A program made the translations under genes and the position numbers. From IMG/VR virus record IMGVR_UViG_3300010299_001894, positions 1 to 31,463 of that record: a stretch of 31,463 bases of DNA; one strand, given 5' to 3'. Source of the DNA: a virus. Under the pieces are notes generated by a model that ran no database searches, was not told where the DNA came from, and worked only from the letters and a program-made list of their open reading frames with translations. Below are positions 14,315-21,810 of the stretch, in pieces (the stretch's first letter is position 1; each line of letters opens with the position of its first letter).

Positions 14315-14760
14315 TGAAAAACTTTTCTACAAAAACATACGGACACAACGAAGGACTTTCTTGTGTCTTTAGGCAACCTAATGCCACACATAGTCATTGC
14401 TCATTGCTACATGGTTATGCCCTCTCATTCAGTTTTAAGTTTGGTACACATGCTCTTGACGATAAAAATTGGGTAGTTGACTTCGGAGGATTGAAGCCTC
14501 TAAAAGAGTGGCTAAAAAATAATTTTGATCATACTCTTGTTGTTGACAAAGATGATCCCGCAATGAAAGATTTATTAGACCTAGAACAAAAAGGACTAGC
14601 CAAGGTTGTTGTACTTAATGGTGTGGGTTGTGAAAAATTTGCAGAACATGCTTTTTGGTATGCTGATGGCTTAGTAAAAGAAATGACTAACGGCAGATGT
14701 TTTTGTGTATCCTGTGAGGTAAGTGAACACGGTGCTAACTCTGGTATCTATGAGGTATAA
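14314..14760 (+). CDS. queD: QueD-like 6-carboxy-tetrahydropterin synthase
   Basis: 148 residues. Start at 14314 is chosen for its TAATG overlap and GGGAG site; a TTG at 14284 would only add ten residues. QueD makes 6-carboxytetrahydropterin from dihydroneopterin triphosphate, the FolE product. Seen: ATHSHCSLLHGYALSFSF (24-41), with C29 at the catalytic Cys position and H33; the usual second His of HGH is Tyr35, while H26 and H28 are extra. NWVVDFGGLKPLKEWL (52-67), FDHT (71-74) and the terminal CEVSEH strand complete the fold. The altered HGY motif means the zinc site may be built differently. Completes the FolE-QueD-QueE set. Confidence 0.88.
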   Translation: MKNFSTKTYGHNEGLSCVFRQPNATHSHCSLLHGYALSFSFKFGTHALDDKNWVVDFGGLKPLKEWLKNNFDHTLVVDKDDPAMKDLLDLEQKGLAKVVVLNGVGCEKFAEHAFWYADGLVKEMTNGRCFCVSCEVSEHGANSGIYEV

Positions 14761-14765
14761 GCACT

Positions 14766-15821
14766 ATGAAAATTGCTTTAATCACTGATTTGCACTTCGG
14801 TGCAAGAAGTGATTCCCTACATTTTGATAATTATTTTAGAAAGTTTTACACTGAATGCTTTTTTCCTGAATTAGAGAAAAGAGGCATTAAAACTGTATTA
14901 GACTTAGGTGATACTTTTGATCGTAGAAAGTATATTAACTATAACACTCTAAAGTCCTGTAAAGAATATTTCTTTGATGAACTACAAAAAAGAGATATTG
15001 ATGTGTACATGATTCCTGGCAACCATGACACATATTTTAAAAATACTAATGAAGTAAACTCGCCAGAACTTCTATTATCCGAATATGATAACATTACACT
15101 AATAGAAGAGCCAACAGATTTAGAATTCGACGGTACAAAAGTTTTAATGATGCCGTGGATATGTGGAGAGAATTATGAAAGATGTACTAACCACATTAAA
15201 GACACAGACTCAAAAGTTTGTTTCGGACATTTTGAGTTCTCGGGTTATGATATGTATCGTGGAATACCTAACGCTCATGGCATGGATCCTTCTTTGTTTG
15301 GGGATTTTAATCTTGTGGTTAGTGGGCATTTTCATCATAGGCATAGCCGGGGCAATATTACTTACATGGGAAACCCTTACGAAATTACTTGGGCGGACTT
15401 TGAAGACCCAAGGGGGTTTGCAGTCTTTGATACAAAGAAAGAAGTCTTAGAGTATGTAAACAATCCTTTTAAGATGTTTCATAAACTGTACTACAATGAT
15501 TCAGAAGATAATTGTATTGCAGATAACTTTAACTTTGAAACTGTTAAAAGTTCTTGTGTAAAGTTAGTGGTGACAAAAAAGACAGATTTTCAAAAGTTTG
15601 ATGCTTTTGTAGATAAATTATACTCTTGTAATCTAGTTGAACTAAAAATACTAGAAGACTTTTCAGAGTTTGAAGATGAAGCAATCGGCGAGGATATGAA
15701 CATCGAGGACACAATGTCACTTCTCAAAGAGTATGTGGACAGTGTTGAAACAGATTTAAATAAAGAGAGACTAAAAGCTCTTCTACAGAACTTATATGTA
15801 GAAGCACAGGACTTTGTATGA
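14766..15821 (+). CDS. 47: gp47 recombination nuclease subunit (SbcD/Mre11-like)
   Basis: 351 residues (T4 gp47 is 339). Calcineurin-type metallophosphoesterase motifs in order: D8-x-H10 (TDLHFG), GDTFD (48-52), GNHD (85-88), GHFEFSG (154-160) and GHFHHRHS (187-194). With gp46 it forms the Mre11/Rad50-type complex that resects DNA ends for recombination-dependent replication. Stop overlaps the gp46 ATG by 4 nt, as in T4. Confidence 0.96.
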   Translation: MKIALITDLHFGARSDSLHFDNYFRKFYTECFFPELEKRGIKTVLDLGDTFDRRKYINYNTLKSCKEYFFDELQKRDIDVYMIPGNHDTYFKNTNEVNSPELLLSEYDNITLIEEPTDLEFDGTKVLMMPWICGENYERCTNHIKDTDSKVCFGHFEFSGYDMYRGIPNAHGMDPSLFGDFNLVVSGHFHHRHSRGNITYMGNPYEITWADFEDPRGFAVFDTKKEVLEYVNNPFKMFHKLYYNDSEDNCIADNFNFETVKSSCVKLVVTKKTDFQKFDAFVDKLYSCNLVELKILEDFSEFEDEAIGEDMNIEDTMSLLKEYVDSVETDLNKERLKALLQNLYVEAQDFV

Positions 15822-17488
15822 TTTATTTTAAAACTATTCGGTGGAAGAATTTTCTATCTACTGGAAACTCTTTTACAGAAATAAAATTAGATAGAAGCCC
15901 CAATACTCTTATTGTTGGTGAAAATGGTAGCGGCAAGTCTACACTATTGGATGCAATTACCTATGTGCTTTTTAACAAACCCTTTCGTAATGTATCTAAA
16001 CCGCAGTTAATTAATTCTATTAACGGTAAGAAACTTATGGTGGAAGTAGAATTTGAAATTGGCAAAAACAAATACTTGGTTAGGCGAGGTGCTATTCCAG
16101 CTGTATTTGAAATTTTTCAAAACGATCAAAAGATAAATGAAAATGCTAATGTAAGAGACTTTCAAAAGGTATTAGAAGAAGGTATTCTAAAACTAAACTA
16201 TAAGTCTTTTACACAAATTTGCCTTTTAGGTAGTGCCTCTTTTACTCCTTTTATGCAGCTAACACCTAACATTAGGAGAGAAATTATTGAGGACATTCTA
16301 GACATTCAAATTTTTACGTCTATGAATAATGTTTTAAAAACTAAACAAGACGACTTGAAAGAGCGACTTAGATTCTTACAAACAGAATTAGAACTTGCAA
16401 AAGAAAAGGCAAATATACAAGAACAATATATACATACATTAGAAGGCGACAAAAAGAAAAGAGTCCAAAAACTTCAGGAGGAAATTAATGAACTTACGGA
16501 GAAGGTTAGTAAGACAACAGCAGTCATTGAGGCTACAGTCGAACAGAAAGACACGTTGGGGAATGTTACAGAAAAGAAAGACCAGCTCGCCGAACTCCGA
16601 TCAACAGTCGGAAGAAAACTTAAAGACACAGAAGCAGAACTAGAGTTTTATCACAACAACGAAGATTGTCCTACCTGTAAACAAGGTATACCACATGACT
16701 TTAAAGAGTCAATGACAAAGGACAAGAAAGATAAAGTAAGTGAACTAGAAACTGCTTTAAACGACTTGGAGACAAAGATTGCCGAGGTAGATGCAACATA
16801 CGAAAAATATTTAGAACTCTCAGACTTTATTAATGAGCAACAGTCACAGATTATTTCGGATCAAAGACTGTTACAGCGTTTACATTTAGAAGTAGACACT
16901 ACACAAAACGAAGTTGGAGATATTAGCAAGGAACAGGAAAAATTAAAAACACTTGCTAAAGCAGCTCTGAAGAAGGTAGGTGAGAAGAGCGAATTAAACG
17001 AAGAAAAAACCTACTATGACATTGCAAGTTCGTTGTTGAAAGATTCGGGTATTAAAACAAAAATTATTCGACAATATTTGCCTGCAATTAATAAATTAGT
17101 TAATAAATATCTAAGTGCAATGGACTTTTTTGTACAGTTTGATTTAGATGAAACATTTAAAGAAACTATTAAGTCTAGACACAGAGATAAATTTAGTTAT
17201 GCATCTTTTAGTGAAGGAGAAAAACAGCGTATTGATTTAGCATTGTTGTTTACATGGCGAACAATAGCTAAAATGAAAAACAGTGCTAGTACTAATCTTT
17301 TATTATTAGATGAAGTATTTGATAGTTCATTAGATAACAACGGAACAGATTATGTAATGCAATTATTAAGTACTATTGGAGATGACACCCACGTCTTTGT
17401 TATTAGCCATAAAGGTGATCAACTATTTGACAAATTCAGAAGTGTTATTAAATTTGACAAGAAACAAAACTATTCGGTGATGACATGA
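15818..17488 (+). CDS. 46: gp46 recombination nuclease ATPase (SbcC/Rad50-like)
   Basis: 556 residues (T4 gp46 is 560). Walker A GENGSGKST (34-42), long coiled coils at about 170-280 and 300-395, the CPTC zinc hook (C284/C287) between them, the ABC signature SFSEGEKQR (463-471) and Walker B LLLLDE (494-499) with a D-loop SSLDNN. The ATPase partner of gp47. Confidence 0.97.
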   Translation: MIYFKTIRWKNFLSTGNSFTEIKLDRSPNTLIVGENGSGKSTLLDAITYVLFNKPFRNVSKPQLINSINGKKLMVEVEFEIGKNKYLVRRGAIPAVFEIFQNDQKINENANVRDFQKVLEEGILKLNYKSFTQICLLGSASFTPFMQLTPNIRREIIEDILDIQIFTSMNNVLKTKQDDLKERLRFLQTELELAKEKANIQEQYIHTLEGDKKKRVQKLQEEINELTEKVSKTTAVIEATVEQKDTLGNVTEKKDQLAELRSTVGRKLKDTEAELEFYHNNEDCPTCKQGIPHDFKESMTKDKKDKVSELETALNDLETKIAEVDATYEKYLELSDFINEQQSQIISDQRLLQRLHLEVDTTQNEVGDISKEQEKLKTLAKAALKKVGEKSELNEEKTYYDIASSLLKDSGIKTKIIRQYLPAINKLVNKYLSAMDFFVQFDLDETFKETIKSRHRDKFSYASFSEGEKQRIDLALLFTWRTIAKMKNSASTNLLLLDEVFDSSLDNNGTDYVMQLLSTIGDDTHVFVISHKGDQLFDKFRSVIKFDKKQNYSVMT

Positions 17489-17718
17489 AAGTAACAATTT
17501 ACGGAAAGACTCGTTGCAGTGTTTGTGATCAAGCAAAAGCAATGTGCAATATTAGAGGTTATGATTACGAGTATCTTTTACTAGATGCTGATTATACCAT
17601 GGAAGAATTTCAAAACCAGTTTCCCGGTGCTAGAACCTTCCCACAAATTTGCGTTGGAGAACACCAATCACATATTGGTGGGTATAAAGAGTTTAGAGAT
17701 TTTATAGATGCTGACTAA
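17485..17718 (+). CDS. Glutaredoxin
   Basis: 77 residues with the redox motif C11-S-V-C14 after a first beta strand (VTIYGKTR), TFPQICV with the cis-Pro loop, and HIGGYKEF (glutathione-side GG). Likely supplies electrons to ribonucleotide reductase, as T4 NrdC does. Starts 4 nt inside gp46. The CSVC active site differs from CPYC of common glutaredoxins. Confidence 0.92.
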   Translation: MKVTIYGKTRCSVCDQAKAMCNIRGYDYEYLLLDADYTMEEFQNQFPGARTFPQICVGEHQSHIGGYKEFRDFIDAD

Positions 17719-18241
17719 AGAGGATTTGCATCTAGTACCTTTTGGCGACGAGTCTCTAAGACGCCCTCCTACAGAGTTTAACTTTGAGGAACAAGACGCA
17801 AAGGAAGTAGAGAACGTTCTCTTTGAAAAAATGAGAGAGTTTAAAGGTGTTGGTTTGTCAGCAAACCAAATGGGATTAGACATGAAAGTTTTCTGTATGG
17901 AAATTGCAGAAGCAGAATTTAAACGTTGCATGTTTAACCCTTTAGTTATTGATGTTAGCGATAAACAAACCTCTATTAAAGAAGGATGCTTATCTATTCC
18001 AGGTTTATGGTTAGTTATTAGACGCCCAGAAGAATGTACTGTAAGATATTATGACTCCGATGGGAAAGAAGTTATTGAAAGATTCAAAGACGTAGCTGCT
18101 AGAATTGCACTACATGAATATGATCACATGTTAGGATATAACTTCACACAAAGAGTAACTAAGTTTAAACTGGACAGAGCTCTTAAAGCATTACAAAAGA
18201 AAGTTAAAAAGATACAGCGTCGTGCTGGTATAAATAAATAA
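17708..18241 (+). CDS. def: Peptide deformylase
   Basis: 177 residues with all three deformylase motifs: GVGLSANQ (47-54), EGCLSIP (92-98; metal ligand C94) and HEYDH (136-140; H136, H140, catalytic E137). It removes formyl groups from nascent proteins. Longer at the C-terminus than many marine phage deformylases, with a basic tail (KKVKKIQRRAGINK) that could be ribosome-facing. Overlaps glutaredoxin by 11 nt. The next late box overlaps its 3' end. Confidence 0.96.
   Translation: MLTKEDLHLVPFGDESLRRPPTEFNFEEQDAKEVENVLFEKMREFKGVGLSANQMGLDMKVFCMEIAEAEFKRCMFNPLVIDVSDKQTSIKEGCLSIPGLWLVIRRPEECTVRYYDSDGKEVIERFKDVAARIALHEYDHMLGYNFTQRVTKFKLDRALKALQKKVKKIQRRAGINK
18229..18236 (+). promoter_or_regulatory. 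T4-type late promoter of the lysis/TonB-receptor operon (TATAAATA)
   Basis: Exact late box in the last codons of def; predicted start about 18242, directly before the AAAGGAG ribosome site of the gene at 18255. Five overlapping genes follow with no terminator seen until after 21238. Confidence 0.88.
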
Positions 18242-18254
18242 TAAAGGAGCAATT

Positions 18255-18629
18255 ATGTCAGACGATATGTTCGATTTTGGCTTTACCGCCGTTGATGAGC
18301 CACTAAACTCAGTATCATCACCTACTCAGCCTGTCGTAGCACAAGTTGACGACGCACAATTAGAAGTAATTTTAGACAAATTAGCAAGATTGGAGTCGTT
18401 AGTTTTGTCTGCAGATTCTTCTTCTATGATTAGTGAACACCGTCAGTTGGTTCAACAAGACGTTGCCGCTAAGTTAAAACAAGTCGAGGATTTGATTTTA
18501 CCTCTGCTATATAATTTACAAAAAAATCCAGAAAAAGAATATATTCATTGGCCAAATAGAACGGCTGTAATTGATAAACAAATTGAAAAAATTAAGGCGG
18601 TAACCAGATACTATGACGACACTATCTAA
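18255..18629 (+). CDS. Conserved T4-like phage protein, 124 aa, unknown function
   Basis: The N-terminus DDMFDFGFTAVDE, a helical middle (LEVILDKLARLESLVL) and a LPLLYNLQKNPEKEYIHWPNR block give the impression of a protein conserved in marine T4-like phages; no function is known to me. First gene of a late operon, so a virion or assembly role is plausible. Overlaps the ClpP-like gene by 17 nt. Confidence 0.85.
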   Translation: MSDDMFDFGFTAVDEPLNSVSSPTQPVVAQVDDAQLEVILDKLARLESLVLSADSSSMISEHRQLVQQDVAAKLKQVEDLILPLLYNLQKNPEKEYIHWPNRTAVIDKQIEKIKAVTRYYDDTI

Positions 18630-19248
18630 AAATGAGTCAGTAGATTTAAATAATCAAACCGGTGTATATGAAAGAACTACCGGTAGAATTTTTGATTTAT
18701 ATTTAAATGATGTAATTCAATCTCCCAAAGATTATATTTCTTGGAATCAATTGATTAGATCCTGCGGCGAGAATGATGTTGTTCATTTTCACATCAACTG
18801 TTACGGCGGTGATGTAATGACAACAATACAGCTACTTCGATCAATGGCAGAGTGCCAAGGAACAACGGTAGCTTCTATTGAGGGTGCATGTATGTCAGCA
18901 GCAACATTTATTTTCTTAGCTTCTGATATTTGTGAAATCTCAGATCACTCTCAGTTCTTAGTTCATAATTACTCATCAGGTAATTGGGGTAAAGGAAACG
19001 AACTAATTGCAAAAGCTCTTGCAGAACATGCTTGGGCAAACAGATTACTAAATACTGTATACGAAGGCTTTTTGACTAAAGAAGAGATTAAAGAAGTCAT
19101 CGAAGGAAAAGACTTTTGGTTAGACGCTCCAGAAGTAGCAAAAAGATTAGAAAAAAGAAACACCGCGTCAAAAAGGAAAGGTACAAGAAATGCAACTAAG
19201 CGCAAACTTTCAGCTAAAAGAATTTACTCGCAGCCAAACAGCATCTAG
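18613..19248 (+). CDS. clpP: ClpP-like serine protease
   Basis: 211 residues with the ClpP/crotonase-like fold: INCYGGDVMTTIQLLRSM (61-78, oxyanion GG), EGACMSAATFIFLAS with catalytic S95, and FLVHNYSSGNWG with H118; KDFWLDAPEVAKRL fits the Asp-bearing region. The last 30 residues are strongly basic and replace the usual YGLID ending; their final part overlaps the endolysin gene by 59 nt. Late expression argues for a head-maturation or late proteolysis role rather than an early takeover role; this is inference. Confidence 0.9.
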   Translation: MTTLSKNESVDLNNQTGVYERTTGRIFDLYLNDVIQSPKDYISWNQLIRSCGENDVVHFHINCYGGDVMTTIQLLRSMAECQGTTVASIEGACMSAATFIFLASDICEISDHSQFLVHNYSSGNWGKGNELIAKALAEHAWANRLLNTVYEGFLTKEEIKEVIEGKDFWLDAPEVAKRLEKRNTASKRKGTRNATKRKLSAKRIYSQPNSI

Positions 19249-19690
19249 GTTAGGCATCGACAATACACCACAGGGTGAACATATGGAGAACCTTAAATAT
19301 GTGGTGGAAAAAATTTGTCAGCCTGTAAGAGAAGCGTTTGGCAAACCAGTTCGTATTAACAGTGGATATAGATCTCCAGCGTTAAATAAAGCAGTGGGAG
19401 GTTCTAAAACATCTCAACACTGTAACGGACAAGCTGTTGATATGGAAATTGATGGAGTACCAAATAAGGTACTTGCAGATTGGATCACAGAAAATTGTGA
19501 TTTTGATCAAGTTATTTTAGAATTTTATAATCCAGCAGAGGGAGCAAACTCAGGCTGGGTACACGCTTCTGTTAGAAGTGATGGACAGAACAGAGGCAAA
19601 AAATTAATTGCCTTTAAGGATGGTAAAAAAACAAGATATGAATTTGTCGAAGATTTTGATAAAGGAAATGAATACGAAGATTATATTTAA
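19190..19690 (+). CDS. M15-family peptidase, endolysin
   Basis: 166 residues. Peptidase M15 (D-Ala-D-Ala carboxypeptidase type) motifs: INSGYRSPALNKAVGG (56-71), SQHCNGQAVDMEI with zinc ligands H77 and D84, and GWVHASV with H125. No signal peptide, so release to the periplasm would need a holin, for which the next small gene is the candidate. It starts within clpP; the ATG has an AAGGAAAGG site upstream. Confidence 0.92.
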   Translation: MQLSANFQLKEFTRSQTASRLGIDNTPQGEHMENLKYVVEKICQPVREAFGKPVRINSGYRSPALNKAVGGSKTSQHCNGQAVDMEIDGVPNKVLADWITENCDFDQVILEFYNPAEGANSGWVHASVRSDGQNRGKKLIAFKDGKKTRYEFVEDFDKGNEYEDYI

Positions 19691-19796
19691 TATTTTTGAC
19701 TATGTGTTAGGAGGAGCTGCTGCTCTTGTAACATTGTGGGCCTTATATAGAATGGGTTTAGAATTATGGTGCATTGCATACGGATTAATTTATTAG
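19668..19796 (+). CDS. Candidate holin, 42-aa membrane protein
   Basis: ATG at 19668 with AAAGGAA immediately upstream, overlapping the endolysin end by 23 nt and the TonB receptor start by 31 nt. One hydrophobic segment at about 8-28 (IFDYVLGGAAALVTLWALY), possibly a second short one at the C-terminus (LELWCIAYGLIY). Size, membrane nature and position next to the endolysin suggest a holin or pinholin; sequence alone does not prove it. Confidence 0.6.
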   Translation: MNTKIIFNIFDYVLGGAAALVTLWALYRMGLELWCIAYGLIY

Positions 19797-21238
19797 CATT
19801 AATTTTATTATTTAACACTCCTGCTTTTGCAGAAGAACTTGTTGAGATTGTAGTAACTAGTGCACCAACAACAGAACTAGAAGCAAATCCTGAACTAGAT
19901 TTAACAATAGCAGAAATGCTTGATCCTAGCCAATCATTTACACAAGGTGGTTACGGAGGTTTTTCAGGTTATCGTGAACGTGGACAACAAACTATTCACT
20001 CTCAAATATACCGCAATGGTATTCCTGTAAACGACTCTGGAACTGGTTGGTATGATTTTGCTCATGACATACCAACTGGTTCTGAAAAGATAAAAGTAAT
20101 ACACGGAGCAAACTCAACCATATATGGATCTGGATCTCTTGCAGGTACAGTATTCATTGAAGACACATTCGATAATAGATCAGTATTACGTTATGGAACC
20201 AACAGTACTCTACTACATGTATCTCACGAACTAGGAGTTTCACTTACAGCATTTAATGCTAAAAATGATTCCGTAAGATCAGATAACGAAGAAAAAGACA
20301 GATACGAAAATTATACCTTTCGTGGAAAGTATAATAACTTTAATCTAGTATACACTGACTATTCATATGACTATGACAAATGCTATCAGCCTACTATAAT
20401 GACATTGTTTTCTAATGATTGTAAACAAAAAGGAGAACGAGGTACACTATCATATAATAACGATAATGTAACTTTAGGTTATAGTTTTAATAATGCTGAC
20501 TTTCCAAATGAAGGCAATGGGTATACAAGTAAGTCCCAAAGATTTTATGGTGACGCTAGAAATTATTATGGGGATCTATTATATGGTGCCACAGTAAATG
20601 CTGAAAAATTTAATGATAAAACAGATGAGCGCGTAGAAGTTTATGCTGAGTATAGAGGATATTCATTTAGAACAGATGGTAGTAATACAGCTTTTAGGGC
20701 AGGGTTCATGCCTTTGTCATCTATAGACATTGCTATTGGATCATCATATAGAGACCCAACATTATACGAACAATATGGAGATGCATACGTTTTGTCAAAC
20801 AATAATTTAGATTCTGAAAAATCCTTTGGTATAGATATTTCATTAGGACCTGTAACAGGTTTCGCTTATAAATTTAAAGAGGGCATCTCATATAATTTTG
20901 AGAACAATCAATTTCAAAACACTGGCGAATATTCTACAAGTGGTGTAAGATTCCAAAATAATTATACTTTAGATGATGTAAACTTATCTGTCTTTGGAGG
21001 TTATACAGATAGTGATCAACCATTTGTATCTCCATGGAAGGGTAGTGTAACTGCACAGTGGAAAGATTTTACTACTCAGATAAACAGTAATCAATGGGCA
21101 ACTACAATAGATTTCAGCTACGAAAAAGATGGGATGTTCTTTTCAATAACTAATATCACCGATGAGGAATATGAGATTCAACGTGGTTATCCCCTTGGTG
21201 GTATCGAATACCATATAGGTTTTAATGTAAGTTATTGA
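19766..21238 (+). CDS. TonB-dependent outer-membrane receptor (BtuB-like), phage-encoded
   Basis: 490 residues. Residues 1-22 are a signal peptide (RINLLALILLFNTPAFA, cut before EE). EIVVTSA (27-33) is a TonB box. The plug domain (about 40-133) is recognisable: YGGFSGYRERG, SQIYRNGIPVNDSG, IPTGSEKIKVIHGANSTIYG and SGSLAGTVFIED, matching the R-G ... NGVPVN ... I-E-V-x-R-G-x-x-S-x-x-YG-x-G-A-x-GG pattern of TonB receptors. The rest alternates polar and aromatic residues as beta strands and ends in Tyr, as outer-membrane barrels do. About 355 barrel residues is short for 22 strands (BtuB has 594 mature residues), so loops must be compact. No premature stop. Ligand unknown. Late operon with lysis genes. 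Confidence 0.88.
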   Translation: MVHCIRINLLALILLFNTPAFAEELVEIVVTSAPTTELEANPELDLTIAEMLDPSQSFTQGGYGGFSGYRERGQQTIHSQIYRNGIPVNDSGTGWYDFAHDIPTGSEKIKVIHGANSTIYGSGSLAGTVFIEDTFDNRSVLRYGTNSTLLHVSHELGVSLTAFNAKNDSVRSDNEEKDRYENYTFRGKYNNFNLVYTDYSYDYDKCYQPTIMTLFSNDCKQKGERGTLSYNNDNVTLGYSFNNADFPNEGNGYTSKSQRFYGDARNYYGDLLYGATVNAEKFNDKTDERVEVYAEYRGYSFRTDGSNTAFRAGFMPLSSIDIAIGSSYRDPTLYEQYGDAYVLSNNNLDSEKSFGIDISLGPVTGFAYKFKEGISYNFENNQFQNTGEYSTSGVRFQNNYTLDDVNLSVFGGYTDSDQPFVSPWKGSVTAQWKDFTTQINSNQWATTIDFSYEKDGMFFSITNITDEEYEIQRGYPLGGIEYHIGFNVSY

Positions 21239-21241
21239 TTT
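21226..21241 (+). repeat. Promoter-cassette repeat, copy A
   Basis: The 16-nt TGTAAGTTATTGATTT here recurs exactly at 21701-21716, in each case about 20-30 nt upstream of a TGCTTGACTTTT promoter. Copy A overlaps the last codons of the TonB receptor gene. Confidence 0.7.
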
Positions 21242-21259
21242 TTAACGAAAAGAAAATGC

Positions 21260-21288
21260 TTGACTTTTACTTAAAAAGAGTTCATAAT
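21260..21288 (+). promoter_or_regulatory. Sigma70-like promoter for the His-rich gene
   Basis: TTGACT (21260-21265), 17-bp spacer, CATAAT (21283-21288). First of a family of related promoters (21744, 24068, 26492) sharing TTGACTTTT. The late box starts at the last base of this -10. Confidence 0.75.
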
Positions 21289-21295
21289 ATAAATA
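21288..21295 (+). promoter_or_regulatory. T4-type late promoter for the His-rich gene (TATAAATA)
   Basis: Exact late box fused to the end of the host-type -10 element. Predicted start near 21301, just ahead of the TAAGGAG ribosome site. Confidence 0.8.
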
Positions 21296-21314
21296 ATAAA
21301 GTAAGGAGAAAGTT

Positions 21315-21698
21315 ATGAAAAAACTTTTAATTGCAGTAGCAGCAACAGCCCTTTTGTCTACCCCAGCACATGCTGATACAAAAGATGTAATTGGTGGTGT
21401 AATTGGTGGCTTGATTCTTGGTGAGATTATTGATAACAGCTCTCATCGACATAGAAATCATAGGCACGAATACTATAATAACCACTATAGTTATCACAAC
21501 CATTATCATTACAATCGCAATGTTCCCAATGCACACATCACAATCATTGAGAACAATCGAGTGTATGAGCTCAACAGACACGGAGCTCCAGTGTACAATC
21601 CAAACACCCCTGGAATGGGATTTGGATACTGTGACACACGATATCGTGGTTATGACGGCTGTCAGCGAGCCAGGATTGAGGCTTGGAAACGTAGATAA
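21315..21698 (+). CDS. Secreted His/Tyr-rich periplasmic protein, unknown function
   Basis: 127 residues. Signal peptide 1-20 (KKLLIAVAATALLSTPAHA, cut AHA|D), a glycine-zipper-like VIGGVIGGLILGEII (26-39) that could insert in or lie on a membrane, then a His-rich stretch with eight His between residues 44 and 65 mixed with Tyr and Asn. The C-terminal third has an ITIIENNRVYEL strand and two Cys (GYCDTRYRGYDGCQRAR) able to form a disulfide. Metal binding is a reasonable inference; no family assigned. Expressed from a combined early/late promoter, right after the TonB receptor. Confidence 0.88.
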   Translation: MKKLLIAVAATALLSTPAHADTKDVIGGVIGGLILGEIIDNSSHRHRNHRHEYYNNHYSYHNHYHYNRNVPNAHITIIENNRVYELNRHGAPVYNPNTPGMGFGYCDTRYRGYDGCQRARIEAWKRR

Positions 21699-21700
21699 TT

Positions 21701-21737
21701 TGTAAGTTATTGATTTCAAAGGAAAGAAACTTTGAAA
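21701..21737 (+). repeat. Promoter-cassette repeat, copy B, with hairpin
   Basis: Contains the 16-nt repeat of copy A and then a perfect inverted repeat TTTCAAAG (21714-21721) / CTTTGAAA (21730-21737) around GAAAGAAA. The hairpin may be a weak terminator for the His-rich gene or a protein site. It recurs slightly shortened at 24029. Confidence 0.7.
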
Positions 21738-21743
21738 TAATGC

Positions 21744-21772
21744 TTGACTTTTACAGAAATAGGTGCTATAAT
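21744..21772 (+). promoter_or_regulatory. Sigma70-like promoter for the CobT-like gene
   Basis: TTGACT (21744-21749), 17-bp spacer, TATAAT (21767-21772). The segment from AAATAGGTGC through TATAATATACGCATAAA is shared with the promoter at 24068. Confidence 0.9.
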
Positions 21773-21810
21773 ATACGCATAAAATGAAGAAGTAAGTGAG
21801 GACTTCGTAA

